Positions 54,299 through 62,342 of a stretch of 64,000 nt of DNA are shown here, piece after piece (within the stretch, counting starts at the first letter, position 1; each line of letters starts with the position of its first letter). Both the position numbers and the translations under genes were made by a program. A model generated the notes under the pieces. That model was not told where the DNA came from. It was given only the letters and a program-made list of their open reading frames with translations, and ran no database searches. Source of the DNA: Roseobacter sp. MED193 (lineage in GTDB: Bacteria > Pseudomonadota > Alphaproteobacteria > Rhodobacterales > Rhodobacteraceae); assembly GCF_000152965.1 (NCBI RefSeq), contig NZ_CH902583.1, forward strand, positions 306,302 to 370,301, in the 5' to 3' direction.

Positions 54299-56341
54299 AT
54301 GAGCAGCGATCCTCTCGTCATCTTTACACCATCAGGCAAACGCGGCCATTTTCCGGTGGGCACGCCCGTTTTGACCGCCGCGCGCCAATTGGGCGTCGAT
54401 CTCGATTCTGTGTGTGGCGGGCGTGGTATCTGCTCGAAATGCCAGATTACCCCCTCCTATGGTGAGTTCTCCAAACATGGGGTGACCGTAGCGGATGATG
54501 CCTTGACCGAATGGAACAAGGTCGAGCAACGCTACAAGGATAAACGAGGGTTGTTGGATGGCCGCCGTTTGGGCTGCCAGGCGCAGGTCCAAGGGGATGT
54601 GGTCATTGACGTCCCACCTGAAAGCCAAGTGCACCGTCAGGTGGTTCGCAAACGCGCCGAGGCGCGCGACATCACCATGAACCCCTCAACCCGGCTGTTC
54701 TATGTCGAGGTTGAAGAACCCGACATGCACAAACCCTCTGGCGATATGGAGCGGTTGATCGAGGCGCTGGAGAACCAATGGCAACTCAAAGGGGTCAAAA
54801 CCGACCTCCATATTCTGCAAAGCCTGCAACCTGCCCTGCGCAAAGGCCAGTGGAAGGCCACTGTCGCCGTGCATCTTGGTGATAAGAGCCACCCGCCCAA
54901 GATCATGCATATCTGGCCTGGCTACTATGAGGGGACTGTCTACGGGTTGGCGGTTGATCTGGGCTCCACGACCATCGCCGCGCATCTTTGCGATCTCAAA
55001 AGCGGCGAAGTCGTTGCCTCCTCTGGTATTATGAACCCTCAAATTCGCTTTGGCGAAGACCTAATGAGCCGTGTGTCTTACTCCATGATGAATGAGGGCG
55101 GCGACCAGGAGATGACCCGCGCGGTACGGGAAGGTATGAACGCCCTGTTCACCCAGATCGCAGCTGAAGCAGAGATCGACAAAGACCTGATCGTGGATGC
55201 GGTATTTGTCTGTAACCCCGTGATGCATCACTTGTTCCTTGGCATTGATCCCTTTGAACTGGGTCAGGCGCCCTTTGCCCTGGCCACTTCAGACTCCCTG
55301 GCCCTGCGCGCGGCTGAGCTGGATCTGAATATTCACCCCGCAGCCCGTGTCTATCTGCTGCCCTGTATTGCAGGCCATGTTGGTGCAGATGCGGCCGCTG
55401 TTGCCCTGTCGGAAGCGCCGGACAAATCCGAAGATCTGGTCTTGGTCGTTGACGTTGGCACCAATGCCGAAATCCTGCTGGGCGATAAGAACAAGGTACT
55501 GGCCTGTTCCTCGCCCACTGGACCCGCCTTTGAGGGCGCACAGATCTCAAGTGGGCAACGAGCGGCGCCTGGAGCCATTGAACGATTGGAAATCAACCCT
55601 GACACCAAAGAACCGCGGTTCCGTGTTATCGGGTCCGATATCTGGTCGGACGAGGATGGTTTTGACGCCGCAATCGCCACCACCGGCATCACCGGCATCT
55701 GTGGCTCGGGCATCATCGAGGCCATTGCTGAGATGCGCATGGCCGGGGTGCTGGATGCCTCCGGGTTGATTGGCTCGGCCGAGCAAACTGGAACGCCCCG
55801 CTGTATCCAGGACGGGCGCACCAATGCCTATCTGGTCTGGGACGGCAGCGCCGATGGCGGCCCCAAGATCACCATCACCAACCCTGACATTCGCGCCATT
55901 CAAATGGCAAAGGCCGCGCTTTATTCCGGGGCTCGCCTGCTGATGGACAAATTTGGTGTCGACACCGTGGATCGCGTTGTTCTTGCCGGCGCCTTTGGAG
56001 CCCATATCTCCGCAAAACACGCCATGGTTCTGGGCATGATCCCCGATTGCCCCATCGATAAAGTCTCCAGCGCGGGCAATGCCGCAGGAACTGGTGCCCG
56101 TATCGCCCTCCTCAATACCAAGGCCCGCGGCGAGATCGAAGAGACGGTGCGACGTATCGAGAAAATCGAAACCGCAGTTGAGCCGCGCTTCCAGGAGCAT
56201 TTCGTCAATGCCTCAGCGATCCCGAACTCAAAGGACCCCTTCCCGGTTCTGGGTTCCATCGTGTCCTTGCCCGAGGTGAATTTCAATACAGGCGGGGGCG
56301 ATGGAACCTCCGGTGGGCGCCGCCGCAGACGCCGCGGATAA
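54299..56341 (+). CDS. ASKHA-domain ferredoxin protein, RamA-like corrinoid reactivator
   Basis: A 680-residue protein with an N-terminal [2Fe-2S] ferredoxin domain (C39, C45, C48 in CGGRGICSKC, and C93 in RLGCQA). A middle domain and a C-terminal ASKHA ATPase fold follow, with VYGLAVDLGSTTIAAHLCDL, LVVDVGTNAEILLGDKN and VVLAGAFGAHISAKHAM. The tail is basic (GRRRRRRG). Relatives reductively reactivate corrinoid proteins to cob(I)alamin with ATP. A RamA-like protein has been linked to a split B12-dependent methionine synthase in Phaeobacter, by recollection. No corrinoid protein is adjacent; the MttB homologue is 27 kb away. ATG 54299 with AAGGGG upstream. Confidence 0.88.
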   Translation: MSSDPLVIFTPSGKRGHFPVGTPVLTAARQLGVDLDSVCGGRGICSKCQITPSYGEFSKHGVTVADDALTEWNKVEQRYKDKRGLLDGRRLGCQAQVQGDVVIDVPPESQVHRQVVRKRAEARDITMNPSTRLFYVEVEEPDMHKPSGDMERLIEALENQWQLKGVKTDLHILQSLQPALRKGQWKATVAVHLGDKSHPPKIMHIWPGYYEGTVYGLAVDLGSTTIAAHLCDLKSGEVVASSGIMNPQIRFGEDLMSRVSYSMMNEGGDQEMTRAVREGMNALFTQIAAEAEIDKDLIVDAVFVCNPVMHHLFLGIDPFELGQAPFALATSDSLALRAAELDLNIHPAARVYLLPCIAGHVGADAAAVALSEAPDKSEDLVLVVDVGTNAEILLGDKNKVLACSSPTGPAFEGAQISSGQRAAPGAIERLEINPDTKEPRFRVIGSDIWSDEDGFDAAIATTGITGICGSGIIEAIAEMRMAGVLDASGLIGSAEQTGTPRCIQDGRTNAYLVWDGSADGGPKITITNPDIRAIQMAKAALYSGARLLMDKFGVDTVDRVVLAGAFGAHISAKHAMVLGMIPDCPIDKVSSAGNAAGTGARIALLNTKARGEIEETVRRIEKIETAVEPRFQEHFVNASAIPNSKDPFPVLGSIVSLPEVNFNTGGGDGTSGGRRRRRRG

Positions 56342-56376
56342 CAGCTATAAGTTGCGTAAAATTTGGCATCTTGCTA

Positions 56377-56408
56377 GCCTTTCTGGTATTATTCCAGAAA
56401 GGCTTTTT
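56377..56408 (+). terminator. terminator hairpin containing the RBS of the DUF2235 gene
   Basis: Perfect 10-bp arms GCCTTTCTGG (56377-56386) and CCAGAAAGGC (56394-56403), 7-nt loop, then TTTTT and C, directly followed by the ATG at 56410. The 3' arm holds AGAAAGG, the only Shine-Dalgarno sequence for the next gene, 7 nt from its start. It thus looks like both the terminator of the RamA-like gene and an SD-sequestering structure. Confidence 0.8.
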
Positions 56409-56409
56409 C

Positions 56410-57705
56410 ATGTCGCGCAAGATCATTCTCTGCTTTGACGGCACGGGTAACGAAATCGGTGTCACTAAAACCAATGTTCTCAAACTTTACAAAGGGCTGC
56501 GAGACGATCGTAGCCAACTGAAACACTACGTGCCTGGCATTGGGACGCTCGAAGGTCCGAAGCTGGTGAACTCCGCGCTAGTGCGCAACACGCGCTCGCT
56601 CTTGGGGCTGGCCTTTGGCCGGGGGCTAGAGAACGATGTACTGGGAGCCTATTCCTTCCTGTGCAAAAACTATCGAGACGGGCTTGGGGCCGGTCACCAT
56701 GGGCGCGACAGGATCTATATATTTGGATTTTCGCGAGGTGCCTATGCGGCACGGGTCCTGGCCGGTTTCATCTATAACTTCGGCCTCCTTAAGCCTGAAC
56801 GGCTACACCTAGTGGCAGAGGTTTTTCGAGCCTATCGCCAAGTCACTGAGACAGAGCGCGGCCCTGATGACAGCGTCACCTTTGCAAAACTGCGCGCCTA
56901 TGGGGAAGTTCTGCGCCCAAAGGTAAGCGTCCCTATCCGGGCCCTTGGGCTCTTTGATACCGTCGCTTCGATGGTTCGTTTTCACAAACCGCTGAAAACA
57001 CTATGGGAAACCGGATCAATTATAGAATTGGGAACCCATGCGAATGTGGTCGAGAACCCCTCTATCCGAATTGTCCTGCAAGCTCTGGCGGTGGACGAAA
57101 GGCGGAGCATGTTCCGCCCCCTGCTCTGGCAGGGAACAGACTATTATCCGAACCGGTTCCCGCATGAACCAAACCGGCGCACACAGTATTTAAAACAGCG
57201 CTGGTTCTCAGGGTTTCACAGTGACATCGGGGGCAGTACTGGCGCCAATGCTGAGATCGGCAAGCTCACGCTCAGCTGGATGCTTGACGCGCTGGCACAG
57301 GCAGAACTGAAGGCAGATCAGGAAGACGCCCTCGCTAAGGGGCGCAAACTAAAAATGACCAAAGGATTTGTCCTCAACGCCAAGTTTAAACGTGAAAACC
57401 TATGCCTGCCCCTGCCCCATATGCCGCCCAAGTTAACCTCCAAGTGGCATAATCCCTATGCCATGGCACCCATACACCCCTCAATGTCGATGGGGTGGAT
57501 GCCGCTTGAGTATATGATCCCCAAAACTCGCGCGCGGCGGGAATGGCCCCACCCCAAGTCTGGTTTACCCTGGTATCTTCCCCAGCAAGAGCCGCGCAAT
57601 ATTCCAACTGACCACGAAATCGATGACAGCGTCTTTTCGCGCATGGCAGGCCATGCCACCTATCGCCCAATTAATGTACTCGAACGCCGCAAAGACCAAA
57701 GTTGA
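56410..57705 (+). CDS. DUF2235 alpha/beta hydrolase-like protein
   Basis: A 431-residue DUF2235 protein. N-terminus KIILCFDGTGNEIG; the nucleophile elbow is YIFGFSRGAYAARVLAGFI (S108). Then GLFDTVASMV (acid region) and WFSGFHSDIGGSTGA with the likely catalytic histidine. DUF2235 includes phospholipase effectors of type VI secretion (Tle families), but also stand-alone enzymes. There is no VgrG, PAAR, adaptor or immunity gene here and no signal peptide, so a T6SS effector role is not supported. It starts 2 nt after the terminator T-run and may be weakly expressed or conditional. Confidence 0.88.
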   Translation: MSRKIILCFDGTGNEIGVTKTNVLKLYKGLRDDRSQLKHYVPGIGTLEGPKLVNSALVRNTRSLLGLAFGRGLENDVLGAYSFLCKNYRDGLGAGHHGRDRIYIFGFSRGAYAARVLAGFIYNFGLLKPERLHLVAEVFRAYRQVTETERGPDDSVTFAKLRAYGEVLRPKVSVPIRALGLFDTVASMVRFHKPLKTLWETGSIIELGTHANVVENPSIRIVLQALAVDERRSMFRPLLWQGTDYYPNRFPHEPNRRTQYLKQRWFSGFHSDIGGSTGANAEIGKLTLSWMLDALAQAELKADQEDALAKGRKLKMTKGFVLNAKFKRENLCLPLPHMPPKLTSKWHNPYAMAPIHPSMSMGWMPLEYMIPKTRARREWPHPKSGLPWYLPQQEPRNIPTDHEIDDSVFSRMAGHATYRPINVLERRKDQS

Positions 57706-57709
57706 TCTC

Positions 57710-57738
57710 TTGACCTTTCCAAAGGGCCACAATAGATC
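57710..57738 (+). promoter_or_regulatory. tRNA-Gly promoter
   Basis: TTGACC (57710-57715), 17 nt, TAGATC (57733-57738). The expected start near 57745 is 7 nt before the tRNA. Confidence 0.5.
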
Positions 57739-57751
57739 AAGGCGCAACAGA

Positions 57752-57825
57752 GCGGGTATGGTGAAAAGGTATCACGGCAGCTTCCCAAGCTTTAGTTACG
57801 AGTTCGATTCTCGTTACCCGCTCCA
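57752..57825 (+). tRNA. tRNA-Gly (anticodon CCC)
   Basis: A 74-nt tRNA: acceptor GCGGGTA (57752-57758) pairs with TACCCGC, discriminator T and encoded CCA (57823-57825). The loop TTCCCAA gives anticodon CCC (57784-57786), reading GGG. The T-arm ACGAG-TTCGATT-CTCGT is intact. The anticodon stem GCAGC/GCTTT has a C-U mismatch at 28-42 and a G-U pair at 27-43. It is still likely functional. Confidence 0.93.
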
Positions 57826-58001
57826 CGACCGAATACCTTTTGAAAACGTGTATGGACCCTATACAGCAGAGTCAGGTTCAGTCCCCTTTGGGTGGATTTG
57901 GATCGGTGTGAAAACCATCTCAACGGAAATTCTATCATACGACGTCACGATAGGGGTTTGGCCTCTTGCCTTTGGACCTGTGGGCAGTCTAGGCGATAAC
58001 A

Positions 58002-58484
58002 ATGGATTTACGTTTTCTTACTCCGCTCGGCCCTGACGAACAGCGAGCTCAGGGGCTTGAACAGCCCAAACCCATGGCCCTGGCGGACCGGGTCCGGTTT
58101 TCAGAGCTCGACATTCTGCAACACGTCAATAACAAAGCCTATATGGGTTGGTTTGAAACCGCTCGGGTCTCCTATTTTGACAGGCTGTGTGCCAAACATT
58201 TTGACAGACAGTCTGCACCACGCACTGTTTTGCGGAACGCAAATGTACATTACATTCAGGAGATGGTGCTAGATGAGGCCTATATCGCCACCGCGCGCTG
58301 CATCACATTTCGCAACACATCCTATGTAATGGAACAACAGATCTGGTCTGCAGGGCGGCTGCGCGCAACCCTTGAAGCTGTGATGGTGTTACGCAGTCCC
58401 GACGGCGCCTCTGGCTATCCCCTGCCTGGGAGCCTGAAACGTCAGTTCACTACAGTGGATGGGGCTGTTCCGGCGGAAGGTTAA
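58002..58484 (+). CDS. acyl-CoA thioesterase (4HBT hotdog family)
   Basis: A 160-residue hotdog-fold thioesterase. The active-site region is VRFSELDILQHVNNKAYMGWFETAR, matching the 4-hydroxybenzoyl-CoA thioesterase (YbgC-like) group with its catalytic aspartate. It hydrolyses an acyl-CoA; the chain is unknown. Start ATG 58002 with AGGCG upstream. Monocistronic between tRNA-Gly and pgl. Confidence 0.87.
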   Translation: MDLRFLTPLGPDEQRAQGLEQPKPMALADRVRFSELDILQHVNNKAYMGWFETARVSYFDRLCAKHFDRQSAPRTVLRNANVHYIQEMVLDEAYIATARCITFRNTSYVMEQQIWSAGRLRATLEAVMVLRSPDGASGYPLPGSLKRQFTTVDGAVPAEG

Positions 58485-58523
58485 CCCGCCAAGAACTTGT
58501 AAACAAAAGGGTAAGGAGAAGAA

Positions 58524-59195
58524 TTAAGGCGCCCAATGCACCGTCATCTCGCTCAGGACTGCTTGAATAGGCGCCTGTTCCGGCGGCAAGGAAAGCGCCT
58601 TATCCAAGGCCTTTTTCTTGGCTTCGCCATAGATCACCAGATGTTTGGACAGGGCCCCGTCGAGAACCGGCGCTGATAGGCTGATGCGGGGCTCTGGCTG
58701 GCTATCGGGGCGCAGCACTGCCAGGATGGGCGCATCGGCAGCCAGGGCCTGCTGCAACCCGGCGACGCCAGGAAACAAAGAGGCCGTATGCATATCCTCC
58801 CCCATGCCGAGCAGAACAACCGAAAGCGGCAGTTTGGGGCTAATCTGGCTTTCGACCTCAGCCAGTACTTCTTCTGGTTCTCTGGCGGGGACATGAAACG
58901 GCAAGAAATGTGCCACTGCCGCCCGGTCGGTCAACAGACGTTCGCGGATTAAGCGCGCGTTGGAGCGCTCGCTTTCCATTGGCACCCAGCGTTCATCCGT
59001 TGCCATGACATGCACCCGGCTCCAATCCAGGTTCGCTGCACATAGATCATCAAAGATCGGCGCAGGCGAGGTTCCACCAGCCACTGCAAGCGCCGCCGTA
59101 TCATGATGAAGAAGATGCATCTCCAAATCCCCAGCGATCGCGCTGGCCACATCAATGGCCAACATGTCTCTATCGGGGTATTCGCTAATTTTCAT
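58524..59195 (-). CDS. pgl: 6-phosphogluconolactonase
   Basis: A 223-residue DevB-type lactonase. LAVAGGTSPAPIFDDL, VHVMATDERWVP with NARLIRERLL, and LLGMGEDMHTASLFPG are the sugar-phosphate isomerase-fold motifs. It hydrolyses 6-phosphogluconolactone in the pentose phosphate and Entner-Doudoroff routes. ATG 59195 overlaps the zwf stop (ATGA) with GAGGGA upstream; a start 6 codons earlier is less likely. Forms an operon with zwf. Confidence 0.93.
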   Translation of the reverse strand: MKISEYPDRDMLAIDVASAIAGDLEMHLLHHDTAALAVAGGTSPAPIFDDLCAANLDWSRVHVMATDERWVPMESERSNARLIRERLLTDRAAVAHFLPFHVPAREPEEVLAEVESQISPKLPLSVVLLGMGEDMHTASLFPGVAGLQQALAADAPILAVLRPDSQPEPRISLSAPVLDGALSKHLVIYGEAKKKALDKALSLPPEQAPIQAVLSEMTVHWAP

Positions 59196-60682
59196 GGATT
59201 TATCCCTCTCCATTCACGTTGATCGCGACGCAGTAACAGATCTGCATCCCCTGGGCCGACACTGCCGCTTTCATAGGGTTTGGGGACATCACCACGGGCT
59301 TGCAAACCGGCAATAATCGGGTCGGTCCAGCCCCAGGCAGCTTCAACCTCATCGCCGCGCATGAACAGGGTCTGGTTGCCGCGGACCACGTCCATAATCA
59401 GCCTTTCATAGGCGTCAGCCGCTTCGCTTCCCTTCGGGCCAAGCGCCTCAGCAAAGCTCATATCCAAGGGCACATCCATCAGGCGCATCCCTCCTGGACC
59501 CGGCTCCTTGATGGTCACACTCAGGGTGATGCCCTCATTGGGTTGCAGGCGGATCTTCAGATGGTTGGCATGGCGCCCGGCTTCTTCGCCAAAGATCGAA
59601 TGGGGGGCATCTTTGAACATCACATTGATCACCGAAGAACGCGCCTTAAGCCGTTTACCCGTGCGCAGATAAAACGGCGTTCCTGCCCAACGCCAGTTGC
59701 TGATATGAGCCTTAAGCGCGATGTAGCTTTCGGTGCTTGAACGTTGATTTCCGACAGTTTCCCTGTAGTTGAGGTCACGACCCACCGCTCCGGAAGCCGG
59801 GGCATATTGGCCGCGTACGATGTGATAGGGTTCCACTGGATCAAGGGCGCGGATGACCTTTAATTTTTCGTCGCGCACCGCGTCGGGGTCAAATTTGGCC
59901 GGCGGTTCCATCGCGATCAAACACAAGAGCTGCATCAGGTGGTTCTGCATCATATCGCGCATGGCACCGGAGCGCTCATAGTAGTCTTCGCGCCCCAAAA
60001 CACCGACGGTTTCCGCCACCGTGATCTGGATATGATCCACATACTGACTGTTCCAAAGTGGTTCAAACAGCATATTCCCGAAACGCACAGCCATCAGGTT
60101 TTGCACGGTTTCCTTGCCCAGATAGTGATCAATTCGGTAAATCTGCCCCTCGTCAAAATGTCCGGCCAGGGTTCGGTTCAGATCCCGCGCCGAAGCCAGG
60201 TCATGGCCAAAGGGCTTTTCGACAACTATGCGCGTTGCCGCATTGGTCAAGCCATGGCTGTGCAAGCGCTCCGCCAAGGGGCCAAACAGGCTGGGGCCGA
60301 CGGAAAAATAATAAACCTGCACCCGCAGTTCGGAGCCAGACTGCTCTTGTCCGTCTGACAGTGCTGCGCTCAACGCGCGCCAACCGGCCGCGCCATTGCC
60401 ATCCAGCGATATGTAAGAAACAAGCTGCAGAAACTGGACCAGTTTCTCGTCCTCGATTGCCGTCGTGCCGAGGTTCTTCTTCAGGCTTTGCGCCAGGTTC
60501 TGGCGGTAGTCATCCAGACTGAAGGCGGAGCGCGCCGCGCCGATAATGCGGGTGCCATGCGGGATCTGTCCCGCACAAAAGCGGCGAAACAGCGCTGGCA
60601 GGATCTTGCGCTGCGCCAGATCGCCGGTTGCCCCAAATACCACCAGATCGAAAGGTGCGACCGGAATGACACGAGATACCAT
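59192..60682 (-). CDS. zwf: glucose-6-phosphate 1-dehydrogenase
   Basis: A 496-residue dehydrogenase. N-terminal nucleotide fold LVVFGATGDLAQRKILPALF; the substrate motif RIDHYLGKETVQNLMAVRFGN contains the catalytic histidine region; EKPFGHDLASA precedes it. It makes 6-phosphogluconolactone with NADP. ATG 60682 with GGAAAA upstream; the 12-codon extension is rejected. The edd and eda genes are not in this window. The promoter faces the radical SAM gene. Confidence 0.95.
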   Translation of the reverse strand: MVSRVIPVAPFDLVVFGATGDLAQRKILPALFRRFCAGQIPHGTRIIGAARSAFSLDDYRQNLAQSLKKNLGTTAIEDEKLVQFLQLVSYISLDGNGAAGWRALSAALSDGQEQSGSELRVQVYYFSVGPSLFGPLAERLHSHGLTNAATRIVVEKPFGHDLASARDLNRTLAGHFDEGQIYRIDHYLGKETVQNLMAVRFGNMLFEPLWNSQYVDHIQITVAETVGVLGREDYYERSGAMRDMMQNHLMQLLCLIAMEPPAKFDPDAVRDEKLKVIRALDPVEPYHIVRGQYAPASGAVGRDLNYRETVGNQRSSTESYIALKAHISNWRWAGTPFYLRTGKRLKARSSVINVMFKDAPHSIFGEEAGRHANHLKIRLQPNEGITLSVTIKEPGPGGMRLMDVPLDMSFAEALGPKGSEAADAYERLIMDVVRGNQTLFMRGDEVEAAWGWTDPIIAGLQARGDVPKPYESGSVGPGDADLLLRRDQREWRGINP

Positions 60683-60828
60683 CTTGTTTTCCAACTTCCT
60701 TTGATGACCGTGGCCCATTTCAAGCCTAGGGCCATCACTTCCCTGTCATAAAGACCTGTGGCGGCTTTTCATTTTCCATCATTATAAGCTAGCTTCCAGC
60801 GAAAGAAACTGTCCGAGAGTGTTTAAGC

Positions 60829-61782
60829 GTGAAAGATCTAACTGCTCCAACCGCCAATATCGGGAAATTCAAAGACAGTCATGTGACAGCGGATGGCTCA
60901 GAACGCGCTAGCGTAGCGCTCAGCAATCCAGAAACCCTATGGTTCAACACAGGCACGCTTTGCAATATCGAATGCGAAAACTGCTACATCCTAAGCTCAC
61001 CCACCAATGACGCGCTGGTCTATCTGACCGAACCCGAGGTGCGTCTGTATCTGGACCAAATCACCGAGCGCGGCTGGCCAATCCGGGAGATTGGTTTTAC
61101 CGGTGGCGAGCCTTTTATGAATCCTGAAGTGATCGCCATGACCCGAACCGCACTGGAACGCGGCTTTGAGGTCTTGATCCTGACCAATGCGATGCTCCCG
61201 ATGATGCGAAAATCGATGCGTGCGGGTCTAGAAGAGCTGGAGGCCGCCTACCCCGGCAAAATGACCTTGCGGGTCTCTTTGGATCATTTCGCTCCAGAGC
61301 ATCACGACGCCGAACGTGGCCTGGGCAGTTTCGACAAGTCTATTCAAGGCATGCGCTGGCTGCGCGACGCAGGCATCAAAATGGCAGTGGCGGGCCGCAG
61401 CCTGTGGGGAGAGAGCCAAGACCAGAGCCGCGACGGTTTTGCTGCCCTATATGAAAAGCATGGCTTTGATATTGACGCCCAGAACCCTGGTTCCACGGTG
61501 TTATTTCCAGAAATGGACGAAAACGTCGAAGTTCCAGAAATCACCACCGCCTGCTGGGGAATTCTAGATAAATCCCCGAATGACGTGATGTGTTCTTCCT
61601 CCCGTATGGTGGTCAAACGCAAGGGGGCTGCGGCGCCGGTGGTGCTTGCCTGCACTTTGCTCCCCTATTCGCCAGAGTTCGAACTAGGAGAGACCCTAGC
61701 CGACGCAGAGGCGGACGTCCGGCTGAACCATGCGCATTGCGCCAAGTTCTGCGTTCTGGGTGGCGCCAGCTGTTCGGCCTGA
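60829..61782 (+). CDS. radical SAM protein with cysteine-rich C-terminus
   Basis: A 317-residue radical SAM enzyme. The cluster cysteines C45, C49 and C52 are in TLCNIECENCYI, and GFTGGEPFMNPE is the GGE motif. The C-terminal part has further cysteines (ACTLLPYSPEF, then HCAKFCVLGGASCSA, a Cx3Cx6C pattern at the very end) that could hold an auxiliary cluster, SPASM-like but short. The start is GTG 60829 with GAGAG upstream. There is no recognisable precursor peptide or partner next to it. Function unknown; heterodisulfide or peptide modification are open possibilities. Confidence 0.82.
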   Translation: MKDLTAPTANIGKFKDSHVTADGSERASVALSNPETLWFNTGTLCNIECENCYILSSPTNDALVYLTEPEVRLYLDQITERGWPIREIGFTGGEPFMNPEVIAMTRTALERGFEVLILTNAMLPMMRKSMRAGLEELEAAYPGKMTLRVSLDHFAPEHHDAERGLGSFDKSIQGMRWLRDAGIKMAVAGRSLWGESQDQSRDGFAALYEKHGFDIDAQNPGSTVLFPEMDENVEVPEITTACWGILDKSPNDVMCSSSRMVVKRKGAAAPVVLACTLLPYSPEFELGETLADAEADVRLNHAHCAKFCVLGGASCSA

Positions 61783-61867
61783 GCCACGCTACCCGCCTTG
61801 GAACTCCATCGACCTGTGCAACATTTCCCGCTCACCAGCCCTGTGCCGGTATCTGTGTTGCGCGCGC

Positions 61868-62137
61868 TCAGTGCAGGTTCAAGATGCCTTTTACATTGCG
61901 CCATTCGCCCGGGCTGATCATCTTGCGATGGGTAAACCGCACGGAATGCAGCGGCCCGTCCAGCTCGCGCTGCCAGAACTCAACAAATTTGAACAGCCGT
62001 TCGTGGTCTGGTGCCAGGTCGTAGTCTTGCCAGACATAGGTGTTTAATACATGAGAATAATCGGGCATGTGGTAGGTGAATTCGGCAGTGGTCAACCCAT
62101 AGCCCTTGAGCATCATTTCGGTACTGCTCATCTCCAT
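61868..62137 (-). CDS. usg: Usg family protein
   Basis: An 89-residue protein of the Usg family (LKGYGLTTAEFTYHMPDYSHVLNTYVWQDYDLAPDHERLF is the core, here described by its middle). The name comes from a position near a tryptophan operon; its function is unknown. A near-perfect Shine-Dalgarno AAAGGAGG lies six bases before ATG 62137. Convergent with the radical SAM gene and divergent from gyrA. Confidence 0.88.
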   Translation of the reverse strand: MEMSSTEMMLKGYGLTTAEFTYHMPDYSHVLNTYVWQDYDLAPDHERLFKFVEFWQRELDGPLHSVRFTHRKMISPGEWRNVKGILNLH

Positions 62138-62342
62138 CTGTGGCCTCCTTTAAAGAGCCCCCCAGATATAGCGTAGCCTGAAATTGGTTAATCACCTGCA
62201 AATCCAGATCCCACACAAAGAAAGCCACGGAAAAATCAGGCAAAACCAGCGCAAAACCGGCAGTTTGCTTGCGCCCTATACACCCTCTCTGATAGGGTGT
62301 TCCAACAAGATATAGACCCATAGAAAAGAACGGGCAGCCAAC

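Noticed and set aside
56410-57705. Type VI secretion effector
   Set aside because: DUF2235 alone is not enough: no VgrG, Hcp, PAAR, adaptor or immunity gene is near.
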